A program made the position numbers and the translations under genes. A stretch of 64,000 nt of DNA, taken from the NCBI RefSeq assembly GCF_016908195.1, contig NZ_JAFBDK010000005.1:1-64000 (forward strand), given 5' to 3'. The stretch is from Jeotgalibacillus terrae (GTDB taxonomy: Bacteria > Bacillota > Bacilli > Bacillales > Jeotgalibacillaceae). Numbering within the stretch: the stretch's first letter is position 1; each line of letters opens with the position of its first letter. Positions 43,249 to 51,382 of this stretch are shown piece after piece. The notes under the pieces are model-generated. The model was not told where the DNA came from. It saw only the letters and a program-made list of their open reading frames with translations, and searched no databases.

Positions 43249-43253
43249 CTAGA
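43249..43253. repeat. Target-site duplication CTAGA, distal copy
   Basis: The last copy of the duplication. Its first three bases are the complement of the darG stop codon TAG. Confidence 0.88.
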
Positions 43254-44307
43254 GAATATGCTCATCAGGATTTTTTTCTTTTAAATCTATTTGGTTATCC
43301 AGGTAAGTCCAAACCTTCAAAATGTGATTGTCAGAAAAGATTTCTCTTTTTCGGGGGTTCCAATTCTTAACCTCTTCAGCAACATAAATGTAGTCTTTAG
43401 ACTTCATTGGATTCTCTTTCATTATCCAGTAAACTGTAGAAAGTAATTCCATTCCGTATGGATTCTCAAACCCTTTAATTAGGGATTTAACTTCTTTAAG
43501 TCGCTCTGTTGCAACATTGTCACTTTGAAGAAATTCTTTAGCTTTTTCAGTCGCATCATCAATAAGATAAATTTCTGCTTCCCGAGTCCGATCACCATAT
43601 CCACGGATATAATGACCTTCAATTCTTTGTAATACGTGGTTTAAGTTTTCTGCATAAGGACCATATTTGTACTTCTTAAAATCCAATTTCATTTGTTCCC
43701 CAGCTTCCTGGAGAAAATAAGCCAACTTTTGAACTTCAAGATTAGAAAGGCGGTATCCAGGAGCTGCATAGCTATCCATTAATGAAATAAGTAAGGCTCT
43801 ACCTTTAGTCATTTTTGGTTTTTTAGTTCGTATTGTTAATTGATCAGGTTCTGGTGCACCCTCTGGCGCGTACAGGTGAACTTCAACGTTTGTATTATTG
43901 AAAGCAGCTTCTATTTCTGGCAATACCTTTTTCCAATCAAGGCCACCATTCCCACAACCGAGTGGCGGTAAAGCAATTGAACGAATGTTTAGCTCCTGGA
44001 TAACACGTATTAGATCAATTAGACCGGATTGAATATACTCAATTTTTGAAGGTGACTTCCAGTGTTGTTTAGTAGGGAAGTTGATTACGTATTTCGGGTT
44101 AGTTAAGCCATCTAATTTAACGACATGCATATGACCTGTTTGAACCAGTCCTTTTCTGCAGTCTTTTTCGTATTCCTTATAAACTTGCGGGAAAGCTTGT
44201 TTAAATTGAAGTGCAATCCCTTTACCCATTACTCCAACAGTATTAACTGTATTAACATATGCTTCAGCAGAATCTTCAAGTAAATTTCCCGATTTAAAAA
44301 TAATCAC
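43249..44307 (-). CDS. darG: DarG-type antitoxin (macrodomain, DNA ADP-ribosyl glycohydrolase)
   Basis: A 352-aa antitoxin. The N-terminal macrodomain (about 1-150) has NTVNTVGVMGKGIALQFK and LPPLGCGNGGLDWKKV, the ADP-ribose-binding loops of DarG. The C-terminal domain (about 175-340) carries the conserved YRLSNLEVQKLAYFLQEAG. DarG removes ADP-ribose from DNA and binds DarT. The start chosen is GTG 44307, 9 nt after AAGGGGGTG, giving the usual MIIFKSGNLLE. The stop lies in the CTAGA duplication. Confidence 0.9.
   Translation of the reverse strand: MIIFKSGNLLEDSAEAYVNTVNTVGVMGKGIALQFKQAFPQVYKEYEKDCRKGLVQTGHMHVVKLDGLTNPKYVINFPTKQHWKSPSKIEYIQSGLIDLIRVIQELNIRSIALPPLGCGNGGLDWKKVLPEIEAAFNNTNVEVHLYAPEGAPEPDQLTIRTKKPKMTKGRALLISLMDSYAAPGYRLSNLEVQKLAYFLQEAGEQMKLDFKKYKYGPYAENLNHVLQRIEGHYIRGYGDRTREAEIYLIDDATEKAKEFLQSDNVATERLKEVKSLIKGFENPYGMELLSTVYWIMKENPMKSKDYIYVAEEVKNWNPRKREIFSDNHILKVWTYLDNQIDLKEKNPDEHIL
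43260..43277 (+). terminator. Right arm of the split glmS terminator
   Basis: GCTCATCAGGA followed by seven T; exact complement of the arm at 15681-15691. It lies inside the last codons of darG, so in the empty site glmS and darG converged on one overlapping hairpin. Confidence 0.88.
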
Positions 44308-44321
44308 TGTGAACACCCCCT

Positions 44322-44939
44322 TCAATAATAATATTCTTTTACAACAATGACTGGTTTTATAATTTGCTCTTTTTGAAGCAGTTCTTCAACGTATAATTTA
44401 GTATCTTCACTATACACTGCAATCCCGGTGATATCCTTCATTAATACTTGTTGATGAATCAAAAACTCAGCTTGACGCCTTCTTTTTCTATCAGGATCCT
44501 CATCAGTATCACTCCAGTATTTGCTTTCCATGACATCCCAGTCAATTTTATTTAAAAACTCAAGGTTATTATAAAACTCAGTCAGAAACATAATTGCGTG
44601 TCCATCAGTAAAAACAAAAGGTAAGCGGCTATCCTTAACTTTCTCAGTATTAGTCATTAAATACACGAGTTCTTTTTGATGGAAGCCATTATGGCTCAAA
44701 CGATAAAGCATGGGAGAACGGCCTGCAAAATAAAAAGGAACATAGTCATGTAAGCTGCCACCAGGACTGATCGGGACAATCGTGCTTGAACGTTGTATTT
44801 GTATACCTTGGTCAGCGACATCTTTATACTCTTTATCCCTTTTGATGACTTCCGAGTAGCTTAGTAACCCCTGATTTGAAAAGATAGATATCAGGTTATT
44901 TATATGTGTCAGATGATATAAAAGTCTGCGATTTTTCAT
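44322..44939 (-). CDS. darT: DarT-type toxin (ssDNA thymidine ADP-ribosyltransferase)
   Basis: A 205-aa DUF4433 toxin that uses NAD+ to ADP-ribosylate thymidine in single-stranded DNA, blocking host or phage replication. The NAD-binding histidine region is LYHLTHINNL and PGGSLHDYVPFYFAGRSPM. The catalytic glutamate is in RRRQAEFLIHQ. It lies upstream of darG, whose ribosome site overlaps the end of darT, the standard DarTG order. DarTG systems protect bacteria from phages. Confidence 0.9.
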   Translation of the reverse strand: MKNRRLLYHLTHINNLISIFSNQGLLSYSEVIKRDKEYKDVADQGIQIQRSSTIVPISPGGSLHDYVPFYFAGRSPMLYRLSHNGFHQKELVYLMTNTEKVKDSRLPFVFTDGHAIMFLTEFYNNLEFLNKIDWDVMESKYWSDTDEDPDRKRRRQAEFLIHQQVLMKDITGIAVYSEDTKLYVEELLQKEQIIKPVIVVKEYYY

Positions 44940-45154
44940 AATTCACATCCATTGAGGCAGGAATTTATTATACTTATTTTAACATAGGAAGCAAAGGAAT
45001 CATCGTGTGAAGAAGAGATGGGGCTAATTAACACGTAAAATAATAACGTACTTTTAATACATAGTCCTGTAAAACTCTTTTAGTTATACTTAAATCAATA
45101 TTAATCGAACTACTTCAAATGTTAGAACCTCACCCTAATTCAGGAGGTGACATC

Positions 45155-47401
45155 ATGTCCATAGAAAGAAAACTCCAGGAACTGACCGCTGAAAATAAAC
45201 GCTTAAAGGAACAAAATGAGCAATACCGCCAAATTCTCGGACAAAACAACCTTCTTCCAAAAGAAGATCATAAAACACAGCCAACACCAAATGAAACTAA
45301 CAAAAACGAAGTCATCCGCAAACGACTTCAAATTTACAAAGCCCTTTTCAAAGGCAGAGAAGACGTTTTTGCGTACAGATGGATCTCTGGTGAGCAGGCT
45401 GGTTATGCGCCGATGAAGAATCAGGAAGGTTCGTTTGCACTTTTGACTGAAGAGGTTCTTTATCGTCATCTGGCGGGTGAGCAGACTGTTGGGTTGTATC
45501 CATTGCTTAAAGATCATAGCTGCTATTTTCTTGTCTTTGATTTTGACAAGAAGAACTGGATGGATGATGTTTCTGCGTTTGGTCAGGCATGTGCTCGTTT
45601 TCATATTGAATGTTCTTTTGAAGTTTCACAATCTGGTAAAGGGTGTCATGTATGGCTGTTTTTCTCTGAGAAGGTTCCTGCAGTTCTTGCCCGTCAGTTA
45701 GGGGAACTGCTGTTAACAGAGGCGGCTTTTATCAAGGGGACGAAGAAGCTGAAGTCATTTGATCGTATGTTTCCAACGCAGGATCATTTAACGGATAACG
45801 GTCTGGGAAATTTGATTGCACTACCTCTACAGGGAGAAAAGCGCAGGTTGGGACGGACTGTTTTTGTTGATCAGGATTTTCAGATTATAAAGGATCAGTG
45901 GGGACATCTAGAAAAGGTTTCACGCTACTCGCGCGATAAGGTTCAAAGGTTCATTGACGATGCAGTTGAAGGTGAAGTAAAAACCGAAGTCCGAGAGAAG
46001 AATGAAGTTGTTTTAAGAGAAGGGATCCTCGTTCCTAAAAGCATGCTGAATGCAGTGACTGCTGAGAGGCTTACTACTATGTGCACGGTTAGTAATCCTG
46101 AATACTTTAAGGCAAAAGCGCAGCGGTTTTCGACAGACAGAATCCCTTCACAGATCAAGGCTTACTCAGAAAGTACAAATGCGTTTGTTTTTCCAAGAGG
46201 GAAAGTTGAAGAGGTAATGGCGGAACTGGGTGAGGGAGTTGAATTGAAGGATTTACGACACGAAGGTGAAAAACTGGAGGTGGATTTCCTGGCCAGTTTA
46301 TTTCCGCAGCAGCAGGAAGCTCTGGATCGGTTAAAAGAGAAGAACTGCGGTGTGCTGTCTGCAACGACAGGGTTTGGCAAAACGGTTGTGGCTTCAGCGC
46401 TGATTGCAGAGCGGAAAGTAAATACGCTGATTTTGGTACATAGAAATCAATTGATTCAACAGTGGAAAGCAGCTCTTACTTCATTTCTTTCAATAGAGCC
46501 TGATCAGATTGGCCAGATAGGAGGAGGTAAGAACAAACCGACTGGTCAAATAGATATTGCCACTATCCAGAGTATCAGAAACAAGGAGCTACCTCATCAG
46601 TATGGGCAGGTGGTTGTAGATGAATGTCACCACATCTCTGCTTATTCTTTTGAAGAAATTCTTAAGAAACTCAGAAGTGCTTACGTACATGGTCTGACAG
46701 CAACACCGGTAAGGAAAGACGGACTTCACCCTCTGATGTTTATGCAGTGCGGTCAGGTCGTTTATAAAGTGGATGCGAAGGATCAGGCGGAAATCAGACA
46801 GTTTCATCATTTGATTCATCCGAGAATCACAAATTTTAAAAGCAGGGCAGACACGAAAGACGAACAGGATGTGTACAAGCAGCTGATTTATGATGACAAG
46901 CGCAATGAAATGATCTTCAACGATATTTTGAAGGCGCTTGATCAGAAGAGAAATCCGCTTGTATTAACGGAACGCGTAGAACATCTTCATCTGCTTGTTG
47001 AAAAGCTTAAGCATTTTACAAAGAATATGATCATCCTGACAGGCGCTTTGAGCAAGAAAGAGCTAAAGGCTGAGTTCGAGAAACTTGCCTCTATACCTGA
47101 TCATGAAGAGAGAATTATTCTTGCTACAGGTAAGTATGCGGGAGAAGGCTTTGACAATCCGAGGCTTGATACGATTTTCCTGACAATGCCTGTCTCCTGG
47201 AAAGGCACTCTTGCACAGTATGTTGGCCGTCTTCATAGAGCATACGAAGGGAAAGAGTCTGTGGAGGTTTATGATTATGTTGATAAGAATGAAAAAGCAT
47301 TAATGGAAAAGTATGAGAAGCGGTTAAAGGGGTATAAATCACTTGGTTATTCTACAGTGGAGGAAGCAAAAAAGGAGAAGAAACAGATGAAGTTGTTTTA
47401 A
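45155..47401 (+). CDS. TOTE-type archaeo-eukaryotic primase plus SF2 helicase
   Basis: A 748-aa protein. A short coiled coil (about 1-35) precedes an archaeo-eukaryotic primase domain (about 55-290) with DVFAYRW, FLVFDFD (catalytic acidic pair) and SQSGKGCHVWLFF. A superfamily 2 helicase follows (about 340-748) with Walker A TTGFGKT, DECHH, LTATPVRKDG and a motif VI-like YVGRLHRA. This pairing is known from TOTE conflict systems, predicted to protect against mobile elements. A separate nuclease domain is not seen. The start is ATG 45155 after AGGAGGTGA. Confidence 0.88.
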   Translation: MSIERKLQELTAENKRLKEQNEQYRQILGQNNLLPKEDHKTQPTPNETNKNEVIRKRLQIYKALFKGREDVFAYRWISGEQAGYAPMKNQEGSFALLTEEVLYRHLAGEQTVGLYPLLKDHSCYFLVFDFDKKNWMDDVSAFGQACARFHIECSFEVSQSGKGCHVWLFFSEKVPAVLARQLGELLLTEAAFIKGTKKLKSFDRMFPTQDHLTDNGLGNLIALPLQGEKRRLGRTVFVDQDFQIIKDQWGHLEKVSRYSRDKVQRFIDDAVEGEVKTEVREKNEVVLREGILVPKSMLNAVTAERLTTMCTVSNPEYFKAKAQRFSTDRIPSQIKAYSESTNAFVFPRGKVEEVMAELGEGVELKDLRHEGEKLEVDFLASLFPQQQEALDRLKEKNCGVLSATTGFGKTVVASALIAERKVNTLILVHRNQLIQQWKAALTSFLSIEPDQIGQIGGGKNKPTGQIDIATIQSIRNKELPHQYGQVVVDECHHISAYSFEEILKKLRSAYVHGLTATPVRKDGLHPLMFMQCGQVVYKVDAKDQAEIRQFHHLIHPRITNFKSRADTKDEQDVYKQLIYDDKRNEMIFNDILKALDQKRNPLVLTERVEHLHLLVEKLKHFTKNMIILTGALSKKELKAEFEKLASIPDHEERIILATGKYAGEGFDNPRLDTIFLTMPVSWKGTLAQYVGRLHRAYEGKESVEVYDYVDKNEKALMEKYEKRLKGYKSLGYSTVEEAKKEKKQMKLF

Positions 47402-47435
47402 GGAAATAGCTATTGGAACAGAAGGAGGTTTCATC

Positions 47436-47978
47436 ATGCCAATAAAGTTAACTGAGTTGAAAAAGGAATTAAAGAGCTACGACCAAAAAGAATTGATTAG
47501 TCTCATCAGCGAACTGTACAAGCTTAATCCTGAAGTGAAAAACTACCTTTCCGCTAAGTTTCAGGGAGAAGAGGCTGTGGAAGTTCTTTTTGAAGAAGCC
47601 CGAAAGAAAATCAAGAATGTATTTTTTCCGGATAGAGGATTCGGCAAGCTGTCTTTAACTACTGCTAAAAAAGCTATATCGGATTTTAAGAGGCAGACTG
47701 GTGATGAGGATAAAACGGCAGATTTGATGATTTATTATGTGGAACTTGGTACGGAATTTACTGCTATGTATGGTGATATTGATGGAGCATTTTATTCAAG
47801 TATGGCGAGCACTTTTGCGCAGGCAGTAGAGATCATTGACACTTCCCATGAGCGGGTGGCTTCTTATGAAGATAGATTTCAGTCTATTTTAGAAGAAGCT
47901 GCACAGGTTGGTTGGGGATATCCAGATGTGCTGAATGAAATTTATTCTGATATGGAGTTTAGGCCCGAGGATGAATGA
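47436..47978 (+). CDS. DUF6155 family protein
   Basis: A 180-aa soluble, alpha-helical protein that starts MPIKLTELKKELKSYDQKELISLI, which I recognise as the DUF6155 pattern. No catalytic motif is visible. It follows the primase-helicase gene by 34 nt on the same strand with AGGAGG upstream, so the two are probably one operon and may work together. Function unknown. Confidence 0.75.
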   Translation: MPIKLTELKKELKSYDQKELISLISELYKLNPEVKNYLSAKFQGEEAVEVLFEEARKKIKNVFFPDRGFGKLSLTTAKKAISDFKRQTGDEDKTADLMIYYVELGTEFTAMYGDIDGAFYSSMASTFAQAVEIIDTSHERVASYEDRFQSILEEAAQVGWGYPDVLNEIYSDMEFRPEDE

Positions 47979-48110
47979 ATAGTTTTTGGGATTACTGATT
48001 TTAGTTTAAGGAAAAAATCACCATAATCACTGGCATAATCAAGATCTAAAGAGATAGGTGATTCAAATAGTAATACTTCAAAACTCATATATGAGAGAGT
48101 ATAGAACACA

Positions 48111-48198
48111 AAAATTATCTGCAGGGCGGCAATCCTGATCTCTGATAACTATCTGAAAGATAGCGCGTGGGGAACCTTTCCCACCTCAGATAATCTTT
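48111..48198. ncRNA. Candidate structured RNA of unknown family
   Basis: ATTATCTG (48114-48121) and CAGATAAT (48187-48194) close a junction holding three hairpins: CAGG/CCTG (48122-48137), CTATC-TGAAA-GATAG (48149-48163) and GTGGGG/TCCCAC (48167-48184). It lies in a 301-bp gap between convergent genes. No T run or known riboswitch signature was found. The element could be an RNA or a DNA cruciform site; the strand is not known. Confidence 0.4.
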
Positions 48199-48279
48199 GT
48201 GGTAATCATTAGTATAATCTATAAGTTGTTTTGAAGCACAAACAAAGCGACTAAACCTATGCTCTTTTCACTAAAATCA

Positions 48280-49131
48280 CTAACGATCTCTATTTTCCAG
48301 TATTACATTCCATATATTAAAAATGGAAATGCTTATATCTTCCCATGAAATATCATCAGCATAACTATTTTTCTTTTGATAATTTAACCAGTACCGTTGT
48401 AAGCTCTCATCAAATCTGACTTCATAGAGAATGGCTTGCCCGTTAGTTAAAGAAGAAACAGATCCTCTATTTTCTGCCGTTTTTCTAACCGCTTCTCCAA
48501 GGACAATATTCTCAATTCGATGTCCTTGCACCTTATCAAGAATATAGATGTCGTAAAAATCTCTCATTCTTGTATTCGTAATACCTCTAGACAATATCGT
48601 TTCAAATTTTTCAGCAATGACCGTTTCAATATTGTATGCCAGAACCTCTATACTCCTATTTTCAAGCAATAAATTAAATGTATAAGTAACTTCCTTAGGC
48701 GTAATTTCATCACCGGTTGTAATGTCAATTTTCAATGGAATCCTTGCATTTTCCATAATCGCTTCAATTGACACCCGGTAGCCGTTATACTGATCTTCAT
48801 CTCTAATTTCGTCTACTCTTTTTAATGTCATTTTGACATCATCATCTAAAGTGACGTTCAGAATCACATTAAAAACAGCTTCAATTGATCCCTTGTCAAC
48901 AGGAAAAGATTTAATCGTGGCATCCATATCGATAGTGGAACGCATATCGACACCAACTAGGGCGGCTATCAGCATGCCGCCTTTTAAAATAAAATTATTT
49001 TTGTACTCTGAGCTGGAGATTCTTTCTAAAAGTCTTTCTAACATATAGTTTCTCAATAAAATTTGTGCATTTACTTCTTTTTCTTTTGCCAGGTTTCTGA
49101 TTAAGGCTTTAATTTGTGTAGAACTCTTCAT
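48280..49131 (-). CDS. abiEii: AbiEii-type nucleotidyltransferase toxin
   Basis: A 283-aa DUF1814 nucleotidyltransferase, the toxin of AbiE type IV toxin-antitoxin systems that block phage multiplication. The nucleotide-binding core is FILKGGMLIAALVG, followed by DMRSTIDMDATIK in the usual GG...S/T-x-D-x-D order. Later conserved blocks are AEKFETILSRG and RMRDFYDIYIL. Related toxins modify tRNA with GTP or CTP. It overlaps abiEi by 4 nt. Confidence 0.9.
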   Translation of the reverse strand: MKSSTQIKALIRNLAKEKEVNAQILLRNYMLERLLERISSSEYKNNFILKGGMLIAALVGVDMRSTIDMDATIKSFPVDKGSIEAVFNVILNVTLDDDVKMTLKRVDEIRDEDQYNGYRVSIEAIMENARIPLKIDITTGDEITPKEVTYTFNLLLENRSIEVLAYNIETVIAEKFETILSRGITNTRMRDFYDIYILDKVQGHRIENIVLGEAVRKTAENRGSVSSLTNGQAILYEVRFDESLQRYWLNYQKKNSYADDISWEDISISIFNIWNVILENRDR

Positions 49132-49721
49132 AGTAGAATCTCCAAATAACTTCTCAGGATCTTTTGAACACGTAACTCTTTGGCATAGTGCATTAACAAA
49201 GGAATATCTTTGTTTTTACTACTAACATATCTCTTGAGTGCGTCAGTCAAAATCGCAATATCCATATTGTTTCTATTGCGGACAATATCACAAATGGTTC
49301 TTTCCTTGTCATAGGCGGTAACCTTTCTGCCGAAAAAGGTTTCAACCTTGGTTGTGCCCACTAGATGGAGTGATTTTTTTACAGAGAAAACTTGAATACC
49401 TGAGTTTCTTAACTTTGTGGCGTTGTATCCGCTCGGGACAGTTACAGACCACTCAGTCGGATCTCTGTCCGTTAAATCGTGAAAGAATAATGCTGTCTCA
49501 TGAGAAAATATCACTTTAGGACTTTTCATTTGAAGCATGTACATTTCATCTTCAAAAGTATCAGGTGTTACATAAACTCCGTGCGAGACCCGATCCAGCT
49601 TTCCTTCTCGTACAAGAGGAGTTAGATAATGACGAGGGATACCTTGTTGTTCCACTTCATTTGTTCCCACAATTCCATTGTTATCGGCAATTAAACGCTC
49701 TAACTGTTCGTGGTAATTCAT
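49128..49721 (-). CDS. abiEi: AbiEi-type antitoxin/transcriptional regulator
   Basis: A 197-aa type IV antitoxin. The N-terminal winged helix (about 1-65: NNGIVGTNEVEQQGIPRHYL, VREGKLDRVSHGVYV) is the AbiEi_4 domain, which represses the operon. The C-terminal domain carries the antitoxin function. The start is ATG 49721 after GGGTGAT; GTG 49733 is the alternative. The overlap with abiEii and an upstream inverted repeat fit an autoregulated AbiE pair. Confidence 0.9.
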   Translation of the reverse strand: MNYHEQLERLIADNNGIVGTNEVEQQGIPRHYLTPLVREGKLDRVSHGVYVTPDTFEDEMYMLQMKSPKVIFSHETALFFHDLTDRDPTEWSVTVPSGYNATKLRNSGIQVFSVKKSLHLVGTTKVETFFGRKVTAYDKERTICDIVRNRNNMDIAILTDALKRYVSSKNKDIPLLMHYAKELRVQKILRSYLEILL

Positions 49722-49733
49722 ATGATCACCCAC

Positions 49734-49781
49734 TTTTGCTTTTATGCTTATATTATATATTATTTAAGCCCAAAAGCAAAA
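49734..49781 (-). promoter_or_regulatory. Inverted-repeat operator and promoter of abiEi-abiEii
   Basis: TTTTGCTTTTATGCTTA (49734-49750) and TAAGCCCAAAAGCAAAA (49765-49781) are inverted, 15 of 17 positions matching. On the minus strand TATAAT lies between them with TTGCTT 16 nt upstream. AbiEi proteins repress by binding such repeats. Confidence 0.65.
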
Positions 49782-49945
49782 AACATAAATATCTTTTGTG
49801 AAATTTTCTCTATCCTGTAAGCTATTCTTAAAACACCAGTCAATCGAATAAGAGAAGTCATAAAAATATATTCAGATAAAAAATAATAAAGCAGTGATTC
49901 TAGCTTGGAATCAAGCCTCTAAAATAACTGTTCGAAGGTGAGTAT

Positions 49946-50731
49946 ATGATGAATCAACCAAACAGAAGTGTTATCGACCCCTTTTTATCAACCCTACAAA
50001 ACAAAATCTCACACATCCTCCAAAACAACCTAACCGGCATCTATATCCACGGCTCACTCGCCATGGGTGGCTTCAACCCGAACCACAGTGATATTGATCT
50101 GCTGGTAGTGACGGAAGAGCCGATCAGTGTGGAGACGAAGAGGGAGCTGGCAGGGTTCTTTTTGATGCAGTCCAATCGTTCCGCCTATCCGATTGAAGTC
50201 AGCTTTTTGAATACTGGACAATTAAAGAAATGGAGTCATCCAAGTCCATTTGATTTTCATTATAGTGAATTCTGGAGGGAGCGGTATGAGCAGGATTTGT
50301 CGGAGGGGACGGATCAGTATTTGAATGATCATGTGAGTCGTGATCCTGATCTTGCAGCGCACATCACGATTTTGAATCATCGGGGGCTTTGTCTTTACGG
50401 CAGGCCGATTCATCAGGTGTTCCCTGAGGTTCCGGCTGCTGATTATTTGTCATCTATTATGAATGATGTCCGGGACTGTATTGAGCATATTGAAGAGGAT
50501 CCGGTGTACTGCATTTTAAATATGCTGAGGGTTTACTGGTACATAAAAAGTGGTGTGATTTCTTCAAAGCAGGAGACTGGCGAGTGGGGTGTGTCAGTGC
50601 TGAGTGGTAAGAAAAAAGAGACTGTTGAAAAAGCGTTATTGTGCTATAAAAATAGTGAAGATTTCAAGTCGTTTGAGCAAGGGGAATTAATTGCGTTTAG
50701 AGAATATATGAAGGAACAGCTTTTAGAGTGA
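49946..50731 (+). CDS. Aminoglycoside adenylyltransferase-like protein (AadA/DUF4111)
   Basis: A 261-aa nucleotidyltransferase. The catalytic motif GSLAMGGFNPNHSDIDLLVV (GS...DxD) and a C-terminal helical DUF4111 domain (about 150-255) are those of ANT(3'')/ANT(9) enzymes that adenylate streptomycin or spectinomycin. Whether it confers resistance cannot be told by reading. GAAGGTGA precedes ATG 49946. The next gene, a HIT protein, starts 34 nt later. Confidence 0.82.
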   Translation: MMNQPNRSVIDPFLSTLQNKISHILQNNLTGIYIHGSLAMGGFNPNHSDIDLLVVTEEPISVETKRELAGFFLMQSNRSAYPIEVSFLNTGQLKKWSHPSPFDFHYSEFWRERYEQDLSEGTDQYLNDHVSRDPDLAAHITILNHRGLCLYGRPIHQVFPEVPAADYLSSIMNDVRDCIEHIEEDPVYCILNMLRVYWYIKSGVISSKQETGEWGVSVLSGKKKETVEKALLCYKNSEDFKSFEQGELIAFREYMKEQLLE

Positions 50732-50765
50732 ACGCTTAGCATATCGAATTTAGGATGTGAAAGAA

Positions 50766-51170
50766 ATGGCATACGATCAGAACTGTCCGTTGTGTAATCC
50801 AGATCAGGATAGCGAACAAAATATTGTACTGGAGAACTCAACCTGTTATTTTCTGCAGCACAACAAACATCAAGGTGTATTAGAGGGAAGCGGACTGATT
50901 GTTCCCAAGAATCATCGTAAGGATGCGTTTGAATTAACGCCTGAGGAGTGGAAGGATACTTATGAGATCCTGCATGAGGCGAAACGGTTCTTGGATGCAA
51001 CCTATTTTCCGGATGGTTATACGTTGGGGTGGAATGTAGGAAAGGTATCGAATCAGGAAATCTCCCACAGTCATCTTCATGTGATACCGAGATATGATGA
51101 TGAACCTTTGGCTGGCAAGGGGATTAGATATTGGTTGAAACAGGAGAGTAATAGAAGGGAGAAAGCTTAA
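50766..51170 (+). CDS. HIT family protein
   Basis: A 134-aa histidine-triad nucleotide hydrolase or transferase. The triad motif is HSHLHVIPR near the C-terminus; CPLC near the N-terminus may bind zinc. The start is ATG 50766, about 10 nt after AGGATG; the in-frame GTG 50757 is too near. It may be transcribed with the adenylyltransferase gene. A long terminator follows. Confidence 0.88.
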   Translation: MAYDQNCPLCNPDQDSEQNIVLENSTCYFLQHNKHQGVLEGSGLIVPKNHRKDAFELTPEEWKDTYEILHEAKRFLDATYFPDGYTLGWNVGKVSNQEISHSHLHVIPRYDDEPLAGKGIRYWLKQESNRREKA

Positions 51171-51230
51171 TTCTGCTATCATGCTCGGGTAACGCAACTC
51201 TTCAAGAATCTGAAGGTGAGATGCGTGGAA

Positions 51231-51287
51231 GACGTATACCGTGAATCGTTAGACATCCGAATGATTCACGGTATACGTCCTTTTTTC
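51231..51287 (+). terminator. Long terminator after the HIT gene
   Basis: GACGTATACCGTGAATC (51231) and GATTCACGGTATACGTC (51263) form a 17-bp perfect stem followed by T6. Confidence 0.9.
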
Positions 51288-51382
51288 CTGAGAATAGCGA
51301 GGATTTTGAGTGTTTTGATCAAGCTTTACCCAAAATGGATTCTTCAAATGTATTGAATGACAGGTCCTGTATATTTAAAACC

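Larger units (their letters stand above)
41893..43253. repeat. 1.35-kb duplicated distal module, copy 2 (element 3)
   Basis: Homologous along its length to 29225-30570, including the transposon terminus and CTAGA. Confidence 0.85.

Noticed and set aside
48111-48198. A known riboswitch (NiCo, c-di-GMP, purine, TPP, guanidine)
   Set aside because: None of the conserved core motifs I know for these classes is present, and it does not precede a gene on either strand.
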